A DNA stretch of 64,000 bases from an uncultured bacterium (GCA_949297715.1 CASFTJ010000003.1:1-64000), one strand, 5' to 3'. Counted from the stretch's first letter, positions 25,458 to 35,054 are shown. Translations and numbers: made by a program. Notes: generated by a model from the sequence alone, not told the origin.

Positions 25458-26081
25458 ATGTATTTTAGCAGAAAATGCAAGATAACTTATATATCGCACG
25501 GGGCAACAATATATTCAGAAGAAGGAAGATTTTCGGATGTTTTGAATTATCCGCAGTTGAATGATGCAGGCCAAGAAGAAGTTGAAAGAATTACGGATTA
25601 TTTAAGGCGCAGAGCTATAAAAAATGATAAAATATATTCTTCATCAGCAACAAGAACTCTGCAAACTGCAGAAGTAATTGCAAAATTGTATAAAAAAGAT
25701 TATGAAATTCTTGAGGATTTAACACCGCGCAAGTGCGGTTCTTTTAACGGTTTGACTTACGAGCAGATTGAGCAGAAATATCCTGAAGAATTTAAAAGAC
25801 TTATGACGGATCCGTCGGTTGCGACTCCTGATGATGCCGAATCTGTTGTGGATTTTATACAGCGTGTAAGCGGTATTATAAACAGGGTAGTGGATGAAAA
25901 TGTACAAAACCGTGTTATTATTGTTACCCATCCTGATGTTATTAAAGCTGCAATATGTGATGCGCTGAACATTCCGGCGGCTTCATTGCCTAGAATTTAC
26001 ATAAAAACAGGAAGTGCAACTCAAATCAGCTATTTTGAAAGCTGGAAAAGCTTGATATATTCGGATTACACACCGCTGTAG
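25458..26081 (+). CDS. Histidine phosphatase superfamily protein with altered RHG motif
   Basis: 207 residues. The fold markers are clear: TYISHGATIYS at the N-terminus, SSSATRTLQTAEVIA near residue 60, a G-S-F-N-G-L-T segment, and IIVTHPDVIKA near 152. In active phosphoglycerate-mutase-like enzymes the first motif is RHG, the Arg holding the phosphate; here it is SHG. The two His are kept. It may be a non-catalytic or substrate-shifted member. AAAGAGGAAAAGC before the ATG. Its end overlaps the convergent radical SAM gene by 16 bases. Confidence 0.85.
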   Translation: MYFSRKCKITYISHGATIYSEEGRFSDVLNYPQLNDAGQEEVERITDYLRRRAIKNDKIYSSSATRTLQTAEVIAKLYKKDYEILEDLTPRKCGSFNGLTYEQIEQKYPEEFKRLMTDPSVATPDDAESVVDFIQRVSGIINRVVDENVQNRVIIVTHPDVIKAAICDALNIPAASLPRIYIKTGSATQISYFESWKSLIYSDYTPL

Positions 26082-27625
26082 ATTTTACTTAAATCTAAAA
26101 GCCTTTTATTTTCGGACTGAAGAAATTCTTTGTCGGGTTTAACTTCGATGAAATCCCATGGCAGAGTTGAATTTAAGTCCCAATTTTCGGTTGCGTGGAA
26201 ATCTGTGTTTATTTTGTTTATGCGGGCTGCTTTTTTGAAATCGCCGAGCTTACCGCCGGATTTGTATACATCAATAAGAAAATCTGTGAAATTCTCATCT
26301 CCTCTTGAAAGTACGGCTTGCCAGTAATCCCATTTTATGCTTGAAATGTTTGCAGAAATTCCGATTTTGTGCATTTCTTTCTTTAAATATTGGGATTTTG
26401 CTTCCAAAGATTTTGTATTTTCTCTGCCAAGCCACTGGAATGGAGTGTTAGGTTTTGGAACAAAGCTTGAAAATCCAAAGGAAATATCAAATCCCTTATG
26501 ATTTTTTTTAATCTTATCTGCAAGCGAAATAAGAGCATTGATGTCTTCCTTTGTTTCTGTCGGAAGTCCTATCATTCCGTAGAATTTGATACCTTTTAAC
26601 CCGCAGGAGGCCGCAATATCAACTGCATTTATAATTTGGTCTTCTTGAAGATTTTTGTTTATAACCTTTCTTAATCTTTCACTGCCGGCTTCGATTGCAA
26701 GTGTAATGTTCTTTTGGCCGGCATCCGCAAGGGTTTTTACAATTTCCGGCTTTATGGCGTCCACTCTTAAAGAAGAAACGCTCATTTCAATTTTTTGACC
26801 GGATTTAATTTTATTATCAATTATTTGAAATATTTCCTCAAATTTAGGATGTGCGCTTATTTGTGCTCCTAAGAGGGCTATTTTATCAGTGTATTTAAGC
26901 CCAAGTTCTATCGATTTAAGTACATCATTGTAAGGTGCGCATCTTAAAGGTAAATTCATATAAGAGGCAAGACAAAAACCGCAGCGATTTGCGCATCCTC
27001 TTGCAAGCTCCGTAATGAAAGTATTTGCAAAAAAAGCATCTTTACTTATGATCGGGGTGTAAACACAATTATCAAGACGTTTGGTAAGCTTTTTAACTTT
27101 CTCTTGAGTTATGCTTGGAACATAAACTCCCTCTACATCTGATAAGCATTCAAGAATATATTCTTTAGGCTTTAATTTATTATTCTTGCAAATTTCAACA
27201 ACTTTAGAATTTACGTCCTCGCCGTCGCCGATAATGATAAAATCAAAGAAGTCTTTATAAGGAACGGGATTTGCGCTTACAACGGGGCCTCCAGCAAAGA
27301 TTAAGGGGAATTCTTCTCCTCTGTCTTTTGATTTTAAGGGGATTGAATACTTATCAAGCATTGAAAATATTGTTAAAAAATCAGTATCAAATGTAAATGA
27401 AAAACCGATTAAACCGACATTTTCCTGCCTGTATAAAGTTTTTTGAGTATCCGAGCAAATCATTTCTATATTTACATCAGGCATTTCGTCGATTTCTTTA
27501 AACATCCACAAAAAACCCAGAGAAGATAGTGCAAAAGATTTTCCCCCAGGAAAAGCGAGCCACATTGTGTAGTCAGCATTTTTTGAGATTATTCTGTCGT
27601 AAAGGTAAATATCAGAATCAGTCAT
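26066..27625 (-). CDS. B12-binding-type radical SAM protein
   Basis: 519 residues. The N-terminal part (from AFPGGKSFALSSLGF through GLIGFSFTFDTDFLTI to IFAGGPVVSANP and IIIGDGED) resembles a cobalamin-binding-like Rossmann region. The radical SAM motif ELARGCANRCGFCLAS gives the C-x3-C-x2-C that holds the 4Fe-4S cluster, followed by the GSE-like EAGSERLRKVINK and FYGMIGLPTETKED. The C-terminal part is DUF-like. Substrate unknown; methylation or rearrangement chemistry is typical for the class. It overlaps the PerM-like gene by 8 bases, suggesting co-transcription. Confidence 0.88.
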   Translation of the reverse strand: MTDSDIYLYDRIISKNADYTMWLAFPGGKSFALSSLGFLWMFKEIDEMPDVNIEMICSDTQKTLYRQENVGLIGFSFTFDTDFLTIFSMLDKYSIPLKSKDRGEEFPLIFAGGPVVSANPVPYKDFFDFIIIGDGEDVNSKVVEICKNNKLKPKEYILECLSDVEGVYVPSITQEKVKKLTKRLDNCVYTPIISKDAFFANTFITELARGCANRCGFCLASYMNLPLRCAPYNDVLKSIELGLKYTDKIALLGAQISAHPKFEEIFQIIDNKIKSGQKIEMSVSSLRVDAIKPEIVKTLADAGQKNITLAIEAGSERLRKVINKNLQEDQIINAVDIAASCGLKGIKFYGMIGLPTETKEDINALISLADKIKKNHKGFDISFGFSSFVPKPNTPFQWLGRENTKSLEAKSQYLKKEMHKIGISANISSIKWDYWQAVLSRGDENFTDFLIDVYKSGGKLGDFKKAARINKINTDFHATENWDLNSTLPWDFIEVKPDKEFLQSENKRLLDLSKIYSGV

Positions 27626-28670
27626 TTCCCTCCGAATTTGTTTCTGTTTTTTCGTTAATTGGTTTAATATAAAGCTCGTCTATCAAAACGCAGATTGTTG
27701 AAGCAATAGCTGGAGAAAGGATTACGCCCCAAAATCCCATAAATTGTTCGCATACAAACAATGCAAAGAATATTGTAAGCGGGTGAAGTTTCATAAATTT
27801 ACCAAAAAGCAAAGGTCTTACAATAATGTTTGAAGCCTGCTGTACAAGCAGGAATGTAACTATTAAAAGAATAAATTTGACGATTCCTACCGGATAGGCA
27901 ACTAGCAATATTATAACCAAAGCTATCATAGGTCCTAATACAGGAACTATGTCCATAATTCCTGTTATCAAGCCCAGTAGCAGCGGGTAATCTATCCCTA
28001 AAAGGATTAGTACGAGTAATTGCATAATACCTATAGACAGCATAGAAAGAATTTGCGCTCTGACGTATCCGCCGACTTTGCTGCTTATGTTGTTAAATAT
28101 GTAATCTGCACGATCTTTCAGGTTTTGTGGGAAAAGTTCAAGAAATTTTTCAACCAGATACGTTTTATCTACAAGCAGGTAGAATATTATCATACCGATT
28201 GTAATTGTAACAACAAAGAATTGAAAAACACCGATCGTAATGTTCCACGATTGGCTGAATAAATTTTGGGCTATATCAGGGCTTGTGTCAAGAATAGACG
28301 AAAAATTAATTAAATCTGCGATTGTATGTCCGTATATTTTAAGATTAGTTATATAATGCGTAGCATCAATGATTTTTTCAGGAAATACCTGAATGAAGGT
28401 CTTTATTTCTTTAAAAGCAATAGTAATAATTGGTGCAAATAATGCAAATAATGCTAAAATCCCTCCAAATACAACTATAATCGAAGCTAAAATGCGATTA
28501 TTCTTCAGTTTAATTTGTAGTTTTTCTACATAAGGATCCATAGCACAGGCAATTACGTATGCCGCAAAAAATAACAGTACAATTCCTGAAATTTTGGGCA
28601 AAATTAAAAGTAGTATAACAATCCCCGCAATAAAAGCTATATTTTTTACTGAAAAAAATCTTGATATCAT
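27618..28670 (-). CDS. AI-2E/PerM family membrane transporter
   Basis: 350 residues. About eight hydrophobic segments: two at the N-terminus separated by AYVIACAMDPYVEKLQIKL, an ectodomain, then LLLGLITGIMDIVPVLGPMIAL and ASNIIVRPLLFGKFMKLHP in the conserved C-terminal half. The family includes exporters of varied small molecules and sodium/proton antiporters, so substrate cannot be assigned. First gene of the two-gene unit with the radical SAM protein. Confidence 0.92.
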   Translation of the reverse strand: MISRFFSVKNIAFIAGIVILLLILPKISGIVLLFFAAYVIACAMDPYVEKLQIKLKNNRILASIIVVFGGILALFALFAPIITIAFKEIKTFIQVFPEKIIDATHYITNLKIYGHTIADLINFSSILDTSPDIAQNLFSQSWNITIGVFQFFVVTITIGMIIFYLLVDKTYLVEKFLELFPQNLKDRADYIFNNISSKVGGYVRAQILSMLSIGIMQLLVLILLGIDYPLLLGLITGIMDIVPVLGPMIALVIILLVAYPVGIVKFILLIVTFLLVQQASNIIVRPLLFGKFMKLHPLTIFFALFVCEQFMGFWGVILSPAIASTICVLIDELYIKPINEKTETNSEGND

Positions 28671-28811
28671 ATTATCCCTCTCAAAAATTTATACTTTAAA
28701 AGTTTATCAATAAAATATTTTTTTTTCAATTGTAAACAAATATAATAACAAATGTAACAAAATTGTTAAGTTATGTAAATTTTACGATTATATAAGTCAA
28801 TTTCACTATAA

Positions 28812-28828
28812 ATATATACTTTATATAT
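28812..28828. promoter_or_regulatory. 17-mer shared with the promoter region at 56566
   Basis: ATATATACTTTATATAT, 29 nt before the ATG at 28857. The identical 17-mer occurs at 56566-56582, 27 nt before the ATG at 56609. Probable promoter element for lineage-specific protein genes, though low complexity weakens the case. Confidence 0.4.
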
Positions 28829-28856
28829 TTAACGAGGACTAAAATCGAGGTTAAAC

Positions 28857-29381
28857 ATGGGTTTCCTAACTGGTACATACCTAAAAATGCAAACCGCGCG
28901 AATGCGAATTCAACTGCAACATCAGTTGACCTCCGTTATGTCGCAATTAAATCGTGTAACCAAGCAAATGGCCGATATGGAGAAAAACCTTGCTTCTCAA
29001 CAGAGAAGTGCAGACCTCGCTTTGCGTCAACAAGCACAGGCAAGTATATGGACTCCTTTACAACAAAAGTATCCTGGTATTGATCCAAATAATCCTGCTA
29101 CTTTAATGAATTTGGATTCAGCTGCATCACAGGCATTCAGTTATACACAACAGCAAGCACAATACAGATATGCACAGGCTCAATCTGTATGGGCTGATTA
29201 CTTTGAAAACTATAAAGAAGCTCAATTGGAACCGCTTAAGAGTTTGGAAGAAAGCTTAACAATCAGAAAAACCAGCATAGAATCCAGATTACAGCTTATC
29301 GGAGAACAAGAAAAAGCTGCAAGCGATATGACGAAAGCTTCACAACAAGACTTCACCCCGCAGTATACGGGACAGGGTTAA
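28857..29381 (+). CDS. Helical Q-rich hypothetical protein
   Basis: 174 residues, no signal peptide, no Cys. Starts MGFLTGTYLKMQTARMRIQL and is almost entirely amphipathic helix with high Gln, Ala and Ser (MADMEKNLASQQRSADLALR). The C-terminus is disordered (SQQDFTPQYTGQG). The composition and the MG start recall the MGMAASQAR proteins at 1 and 43545, but the sequences do not align well. Such coiled-coil proteins can be filament components or export substrates; no function recognised. Single gene, with promoter-like sequence upstream and a strong terminator after it. Confidence 0.75.
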   Translation: MGFLTGTYLKMQTARMRIQLQHQLTSVMSQLNRVTKQMADMEKNLASQQRSADLALRQQAQASIWTPLQQKYPGIDPNNPATLMNLDSAASQAFSYTQQQAQYRYAQAQSVWADYFENYKEAQLEPLKSLEESLTIRKTSIESRLQLIGEQEKAASDMTKASQQDFTPQYTGQG

Positions 29382-29389
29382 TAAATTTT

Positions 29390-29422
29390 AGCCCCCTTGC
29401 TTTAGGGCAAGGGGGCTTTTTT
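29390..29422 (+). terminator. Terminator after the helical Q-rich gene
   Basis: AGCCCCCTTGC and GCAAGGGGGCT arms, 6-nt loop, then TTTTTT. Very strong intrinsic terminator, implying high expression. Confidence 0.95.
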
Positions 29423-29448
29423 AATACCTAAAAACTAATAAAATCAAA

Positions 29449-29634
29449 CTAAAATTCGTCAATATGAATTGCGCCGACTGGACAATTAAAAACTGCATCC
29501 ATACAGCTTTCTTCATTTCCGACTACTTTTGAGTGGTCAGGAACAGCAAAAGCTTCATGAATTTCAAAAACTTCAGGGTTTATTGTTGAACACACTCCGC
29601 AACCGGTGCAGGTATCAAAAATACTTATACGCAT
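29449..29634 (-). CDS. Single-cluster ferredoxin
   Basis: 61 residues from the ATG at 29634, with AAAGGAAAA upstream; the GTG two codons before is also possible. DTCTGCGVCSTINPEVFEI gives the C-x2-C-x2-C ligands, and NCPVGAIHID gives the fourth; an extra Cys (ESCMDAV) may form a disulfide, as in Thermotoga-type ferredoxins. It carries one 4Fe-4S cluster for low-potential electron transfer. It is a stand-alone gene; the partner enzyme cannot be seen from context. Confidence 0.92.
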   Translation of the reverse strand: MRISIFDTCTGCGVCSTINPEVFEIHEAFAVPDHSKVVGNEESCMDAVFNCPVGAIHIDEF

Positions 29635-29697
29635 AAACACTTTTCCTTTATCAATAAGTATTTACTTAATGCGTATAAATTTCATTCTCTTTTGTTA

Positions 29698-30642
29698 TTA
29701 GTCGATTTTTATTATTTCGGCACCGTTTTCTTCAACAGGGAGTGTTATAATTTCGGCTTTTATGTTTAAGTCGTTCCAAGTATCTCTTACGATTGATTTA
29801 ATTTTATCGAGGTTGTTCTTTTCGCTTATAACAAGTATAGCGGGGCCTGCGCCACTTAAAACGCATCCGAGAACATTTTCTTCGTGTTTTAAATTCTCCG
29901 TAATTTTTTCAAGTCCGGGAACAAGTTTCATTCTATAAGGCTGATGAAGCTTATCTTTCAGGGCAAGCTTCATTAAAGCAGAATCCTTGGTATGAATTGC
30001 GTGAACAAACATTCCCATTCTTTTAACATTAAACACTGCATCCTGCATCGGAACATCTTTAGGCAAAACAGAACGGGATATATCTGTTGCAAGCTCATAC
30101 TCCGGAATACAAACCGTAATTGACCATTCTTTAGGCCATTCAAGCTTTCTGTATGCAATACTTCCGTCTTCTTCGCTTGAAGTAATGACAAGTCCGCCGA
30201 CAATAGCTGGCGTAACATTATCAGGATGACCTTCGACTTCTGTTGCTATTGACAGTAAAGCTGCTTCATCGGCAGGATGCCCTAGAAGCTCGTTGGCTGC
30301 CAAAAGCCCCCCGACGATTACGGAAGCACTGCTGCCTAACCCTCTTGCAACAGGTATTTGAGTATGAATTGTTATTCTTAATTCGCTTGGAGTCTGACCG
30401 ATTGAGTTGTATAAAAGCTCAACAGCTTTATATATTATGCTGTTTTCATCCATCGGTATATGCTCAAGTGAAAGTTCATCAGTTTTATCATCTTCTGAAA
30501 TTACATTAATTTCTACTCCGGTACCAGGAAGAACAGTTTCTTCAATGGTTACCGTATTATATATAGGAAGCGCCATTCCCATACAATCAAAGCCCGGGCC
30601 TAAATTTGCTGTTGTTGCGGGCACTTTCACACTTACTTTCAT
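29698..30642 (-). CDS. thrB: Homoserine kinase
   Basis: 314 residues, GHMP kinase. VKVPATTANLGPGFDCMGMALP at the N-terminus contains the family start motif, IPVARGLGSSASVIVGGLLA (about residue 92) is the nucleotide-binding loop, and LSGAGPAILVISE is motif 3. It phosphorylates homoserine for threonine synthesis. Neither thrC nor hom is in the window, so the pathway genes are dispersed. Confidence 0.95.
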   Translation of the reverse strand: MKVSVKVPATTANLGPGFDCMGMALPIYNTVTIEETVLPGTGVEINVISEDDKTDELSLEHIPMDENSIIYKAVELLYNSIGQTPSELRITIHTQIPVARGLGSSASVIVGGLLAANELLGHPADEAALLSIATEVEGHPDNVTPAIVGGLVITSSEEDGSIAYRKLEWPKEWSITVCIPEYELATDISRSVLPKDVPMQDAVFNVKRMGMFVHAIHTKDSALMKLALKDKLHQPYRMKLVPGLEKITENLKHEENVLGCVLSGAGPAILVISEKNNLDKIKSIVRDTWNDLNIKAEIITLPVEENGAEIIKID

Positions 30643-30730
30643 ATTTCCTCTTTAGATTTTCCAAAATTATCTTAACACAAAGAGAAATTTTGAACAAATA
30701 AGATGCCAAATATTGCGTTTTTTGAAGAAC

Positions 30731-30758
30731 TTGAACCCCCTTAAATGCGCTGTATAAT
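30731..30758 (+). promoter_or_regulatory. Promoter of the MnmC-like gene, apparently leaderless
   Basis: TTGAAC, 16 nt, TATAAT (with upstream TG); the ATG at 30765 is 6 nt after the -10 box and there is no Shine-Dalgarno. Confidence 0.6.
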
Positions 30759-30764
30759 TGAATT

Positions 30765-32174
30765 ATGTACGAAATACATCCATATTTTACCAACGACGGC
30801 TCGGTCGGACTCTTTAGCCCAGAAGCTGATGACATCTACCACTCTACATACGGCGCCTTAGCGGAAGCCTATGAAAAGTTTGTATTACCCGCTGAACTTG
30901 AGAAATATTTCCAAAATAATTCGCAAATTAAAGTTCTAGATATTTGCTACGGAATCGGATACAATACAAAAAGTTTTTTAAATTTTTTATTGGAAAAAAA
31001 TATTATAAATTTCCAAAATAAAAATTTAAAAAAAATTAAAAAAAATAATTCTTTTAAACAAAATAACGCTCCGATACATACCGATAATATTAAAAATAAC
31101 AAATATAACGCCAAGATATATTCAAATAACACTAATTATAACGACAAGGTATATAGTAATAACATTTCCGAAGAAACGCAGACACAAAATGCTCATGAAC
31201 GTGCAATAAATAGCGGTGCGTTATATTCAAATAATATTTCTGACAGAAATTCTGTAAGCAAAGTTCAAAATAATAAAATTTTTATAAAAGCGATTGATAC
31301 AGATGCAAAATTATTTTATTTTTCTCCGTTTTTCAGACAAGGGCTGGAGAAAGATAAAAAATATAATAATATTGATTTTAATTACGAAAAAATAAATAAA
31401 CTTTTAAAAGGCAATTTTGAGCAAAAATACAAATTAAAAAATGAAGTAAATTTGTTTATTTTTAAAAATATCATTGAAAAATTGCCTGAAATATTCGATG
31501 ACATTGAATTTGAGCAAATTTTAACCTCAAAAAAGTATTCGGCGTTTTTCGACAAGGAATTTATAGCCCTTTTTAAGCTTTTAAAAAATAATCAGAGTAA
31601 ATATGCCTTCTGCACGAGGATAACAACGTTCTTACATAATATATATTATAGGTATATTTCAAATCGTTATAAAATAGCGCTGAATGCCCTGTATTTAAAC
31701 GATTTTGTTTTTGAACCTGAAGTCGAGGATGCAAGGACTTCTCTAATTAATGATAAAAATATTTATAATTTGATATTTTTGGATGCATTTACCCCTGCTA
31801 AATGTCCTGCGCTTTGGTCTTTGGAATTTTTTAAGCTGCTTTTTGAGCATTTGGATAAGGATGGAATGATTTTAACTTATTCAAATTCTGCGGCTGTCAG
31901 AAATGCCATGATAAATGCAGGATTTTATGTCGGTAAAATTTATAACCCTGAAATTGATAAATACACAGGGACGATTGCCGTAAAAAATAAATCACTTATA
32001 AAATATGAGCTTTCAGAATACGATTTAGGGCTTATAAATTCTCGCGCAGGTATATTTTATCGTGATGAAAATTTAAGCCTCGCTAACGAGGCGATTATCG
32101 CTTCTCATGAAATCGAAGTTAAAAACAGTGATAAAATATCAAGTTCTCGTTTTATTAAAGATTTCAAAAAGTGA
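30765..32174 (+). CDS. MnmC2-like tRNA wobble-uridine methyltransferase with large insertion
   Basis: 469 residues. N-terminal start (HPYFTNDGSVGLFSPEADDIYHST), the SAM site VLDICYGIGYNTKSFL near residue 56, and the DUF752/MnmC2 motif NLIFLDAFTPAKCPALWSLEFF near 337 fit the enzyme that methylates 5-aminomethyl-2-thiouridine in tRNA. Between about residues 80 and 165 there is an Asn/Lys-rich low-complexity insertion with three Y-S-N-N units (KIYSNN, KVYSNN, ALYSNN); a further helical insert follows to about 300. The usual methyltransferase domain is roughly half this length. The FAD domain of bifunctional MnmC is absent. Confidence 0.8.
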   Translation: MYEIHPYFTNDGSVGLFSPEADDIYHSTYGALAEAYEKFVLPAELEKYFQNNSQIKVLDICYGIGYNTKSFLNFLLEKNIINFQNKNLKKIKKNNSFKQNNAPIHTDNIKNNKYNAKIYSNNTNYNDKVYSNNISEETQTQNAHERAINSGALYSNNISDRNSVSKVQNNKIFIKAIDTDAKLFYFSPFFRQGLEKDKKYNNIDFNYEKINKLLKGNFEQKYKLKNEVNLFIFKNIIEKLPEIFDDIEFEQILTSKKYSAFFDKEFIALFKLLKNNQSKYAFCTRITTFLHNIYYRYISNRYKIALNALYLNDFVFEPEVEDARTSLINDKNIYNLIFLDAFTPAKCPALWSLEFFKLLFEHLDKDGMILTYSNSAAVRNAMINAGFYVGKIYNPEIDKYTGTIAVKNKSLIKYELSEYDLGLINSRAGIFYRDENLSLANEAIIASHEIEVKNSDKISSSRFIKDFKK

Positions 32175-32304
32175 TTTTTTATATTTTTCTGTTTGAATTT
32201 TATTTGAATATACCTGAACGATACAAGATTTTAAAAAACTAATTTTCTTTATTTTTATTTTGATTATTTTGTAAAAAGTTTTTCGATTAAAAAAAATTAA
32301 TTTT

Positions 32305-32333
32305 TTTACAAAATTGAAAACAAAATTTATAAT
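32305..32333 (+). promoter_or_regulatory. Promoter of the FAD oxidoreductase gene, apparently leaderless
   Basis: TTTACA, 17 nt, TATAAT; the ATG at 32340 is 6 nt after the -10 box, no Shine-Dalgarno. Confidence 0.65.
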
Positions 32334-32339
32334 GTTACT

Positions 32340-33659
32340 ATGAAAAAATATGATGTAGTAATTATTGGCGGGGGGACCGCGGGTTGTGCAGCGGCTTATG
32401 CGGCAGGAATGGCTGGGTTAAAAGTATTACTTCTTGAAAAAGGCATTCATCTTGGCGGTGCTATAACGTCAGGGCTTGTTGTTCCTGTTATGAATTGCGG
32501 TGAAAATCAGATTAATACTGAATTTTACAATGCCTTAACCGCTGAATTAAAGTCGCTTGGCGGTCAGGTGACGTATATGGGGAATCAAGGCTGGTTTAAT
32601 CCTGAGCTTACAAAGATTGCACTTGATAATCTTATGAGCAAAGCCTCTGTAGAAGTGCTTTTTAGTGTGCATATACAGGATGTAAGGCTTAAGGATAAAA
32701 AGATTAAGGCTATACAAATATCAAACGAAATGTTATCTGTATATAACGAAAAGTTAGAAAATGAAAACAAAAAATTATCGGTATATATCGAGGCGAAATA
32801 TTACGTAGATGCGACAGGAAATTGCGAAATCGGAAAACTTTGTAATTGTGAATTTTTAGAAAAAAAAGAAGAGCAGCAGCCTGTAAGTTTAAGATTTATA
32901 ATGAGCGGAGTTGATGTAAAGCGCTTTGGTGAGTGGCTTAAAAGTTATGATAAGGATAGAAACGTTACAACTGTTGAAGATATAGACGGTGAAGTACATC
33001 TTTCTACCGCTTGTACGTGGGATAAGGACAAAAAATGGGCTTTAGCGCCTTTGTTTAAAGAGGCTGAGCGTAAGGGTGTTATTAAAAGCAGTGATTGGAA
33101 CTATTTTCAGGTGTTTACGGTGGCCGGAATGCGCTCTGCTGTTGCGTTTAACTGCCCGAGAATTATAGATTACAAAGACACAAGCAATCTGAAAAATGTT
33201 TCAAAAGCCTTGCAGGAAGGGCGTCAGAGTATATTAAGACTTGCGGAATTTTGCAAGACTTATTTTCCTGGATTTGAAAAAGCTTATATATCAAATATTG
33301 CTGATATGCTCGGGGTGAGGGTTTCAAGGCGAATTAAGGGGAAATATGTTTATAGTGTTGAAGACATAATTTCGGGTAAAAAGTTTGAGCAGCCTGTGGT
33401 TGTTTCAAATTATCCGATAGATGTTCACAGCCGTAAAAAGGACCAATCTACCCTTAAAGTTGTTGAGGATTATGAGCTTCCGATAGAAGCTTTAATGTCT
33501 GCTGATGTTGATAATTTGTACGTTGCGGGGCGTTGTATTTCGACTGATTTTATAGCGCAAGGGGCAATAAGAGTTCAAGCAAGCTGTTTTGCAATGGGGG
33601 TAGGGCTTGGAAAATATTTGGCAGAACTTGAAACGCATCATAATTCTTTAAAGGAGTAA
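32340..33659 (+). CDS. FAD-dependent oxidoreductase (FAD_oxidored family)
   Basis: 439 residues. YDVVIIGGGTAGCAAAYAAG is the dinucleotide-binding fingerprint, followed by LLLEKGIHLGGAITSG, typical of the PF12831 group of flavoproteins. YVDATGNCEIGKLCNCEF marks the second conserved block, and NLYVAGRCISTDFIAQGAIR near the end closes the FAD site. Substrate unknown. Its 3' end overlaps the convergent CoA-disulfide reductase-like gene by 22 bases. Confidence 0.9.
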   Translation: MKKYDVVIIGGGTAGCAAAYAAGMAGLKVLLLEKGIHLGGAITSGLVVPVMNCGENQINTEFYNALTAELKSLGGQVTYMGNQGWFNPELTKIALDNLMSKASVEVLFSVHIQDVRLKDKKIKAIQISNEMLSVYNEKLENENKKLSVYIEAKYYVDATGNCEIGKLCNCEFLEKKEEQQPVSLRFIMSGVDVKRFGEWLKSYDKDRNVTTVEDIDGEVHLSTACTWDKDKKWALAPLFKEAERKGVIKSSDWNYFQVFTVAGMRSAVAFNCPRIIDYKDTSNLKNVSKALQEGRQSILRLAEFCKTYFPGFEKAYISNIADMLGVRVSRRIKGKYVYSVEDIISGKKFEQPVVVSNYPIDVHSRKKDQSTLKVVEDYELPIEALMSADVDNLYVAGRCISTDFIAQGAIRVQASCFAMGVGLGKYLAELETHHNSLKE

Positions 33660-35005
33660 ATTTTTTCAGCCAAAATTTGAGCTGCATTAAGAAGCGGATC
33701 TATAGTCGGTGAAAACGGCGGGGCATAAGTTAGGTCATTTTGTAAAAATTCTTCTGTCGTTAGACCTGCAAGAAGTGCTGAGGTTACGGCATTAACCCGC
33801 TTATCTGCATCGCCTGAGCCTATTGCCTGACATCCTAGAAGTTTTCCTGAATTTTTGTCAGCAATAAGCTTTAGAGTAATATTGTTTACATCGGGCATAT
33901 AACCGACTTTGTCATTTTTTGTTACTGTTGCCGAAATTGTTTCTATACCGAGAGTGCAAGCCTTTTTTTCGGTAAGTCCCGTCATTGACATACTGAGCGA
34001 AAGACATCTTGTGACAGCAGAGCCTAAAACTCCAGCAAACTTGTCGTTTCCGCCACATGCATTGACTGCGGCAGTCCTTCCTTCTTTGTTTGCGTTTGTT
34101 CCTAATGGCATCCAGATTTTAGTGTTTGTGATAAGTAAATTTGTTTCTACACAATCCCCGCAGGCATAGATATCTTTTATATTAGTTTCCATTCTTTCAT
34201 TAACTTTTATTGCGCCTGTTTCACCTAAGATTATTCCTGCATCTTTTGCTATTTCAATATTGGGCTTTACTCCAGCACAAATTACAACAAAATCCGCCTC
34301 AATTTCTTTTCCCGAACCTGTTCTTACAAGTTTAACACCGTTGTTGTCGCCCGAAAATTCAGTCGCCATTTCAGATGTCAGAATTTCATACCTGTCTGAT
34401 GAGATTTCTTTTAATTGTTCAAGGATAAGTTCTGACATGTCGTCATCAAAGTTCTGCATAATCGTCGGAGCATATTCAATCAATGTGGTGTGCACATTTT
34501 GCTTAACAAGTGCCTCAAGCATTTCTATTCCGATGTAGCCGCCGCCTATAATGACGGCTTTTTGAGAATTTCCCGCTTTTTCTTTAATCGCAATCCCGTC
34601 TTCAATTTTTCTTAAGGTAAAAACATTTTGCAGTTCGACATTTTTAATTTTCGGAATTATCGGACGTGCTCCGATTGCAATTATAAGCTTGTCATAATCG
34701 GTTAAAAATGCTCTATTTTCGCCCATAACCTCAATTAAAACCTGTTTTGAGGCTGGCAGAATCTTTGCCGCACGGTGTTTAAGATGAATATGAATCCCGT
34801 CTTTCTCAAATTCTTCGGGCAGTCTTACCAAAAGCATTCTAAAATCTTCAAAATTCCCTTCAATATAGTAAGGAAGTCCGCACGCAGAATAAGATACGTG
34901 GGTGTCGTCAGTGTATAAATTAATCTCTGCATCAGGTAAAAGCCGTTTTGCTTTCGCAGCCGCCTTTGCGCCTGCAGCAACTCCGCCAAGTATAACAATT
35001 TTCAT
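33638..35005 (-). CDS. CoA-disulfide reductase / NADH oxidase-type flavoprotein
   Basis: 455 residues. IVILGGVAAGAKAAAKAKRL binds FAD; C42 in VSYSACGLPYYIEG is the redox-active Cys of the Nox/CoADR group; AVIIGGGYIGIEMLEAL binds NAD(P)H; IYACGDCVE closes the FAD site; and the C-terminal dimerisation domain includes SLSMTGLTEKKA. There is no rhodanese extension. It may reduce CoA-disulfide, polysulfide or oxygen; sequence alone does not decide. Likely a thiol or oxygen defence enzyme, matching the dfx-ftn genes elsewhere. Confidence 0.9.
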   Translation of the reverse strand: MKIVILGGVAAGAKAAAKAKRLLPDAEINLYTDDTHVSYSACGLPYYIEGNFEDFRMLLVRLPEEFEKDGIHIHLKHRAAKILPASKQVLIEVMGENRAFLTDYDKLIIAIGARPIIPKIKNVELQNVFTLRKIEDGIAIKEKAGNSQKAVIIGGGYIGIEMLEALVKQNVHTTLIEYAPTIMQNFDDDMSELILEQLKEISSDRYEILTSEMATEFSGDNNGVKLVRTGSGKEIEADFVVICAGVKPNIEIAKDAGIILGETGAIKVNERMETNIKDIYACGDCVETNLLITNTKIWMPLGTNANKEGRTAAVNACGGNDKFAGVLGSAVTRCLSLSMSMTGLTEKKACTLGIETISATVTKNDKVGYMPDVNNITLKLIADKNSGKLLGCQAIGSGDADKRVNAVTSALLAGLTTEEFLQNDLTYAPPFSPTIDPLLNAAQILAEKIYSFKEL

Positions 35006-35054
35006 AATATTGCCATACTAAGCTTTTTTTCTTTTTATCACAATCCCTGACAGG

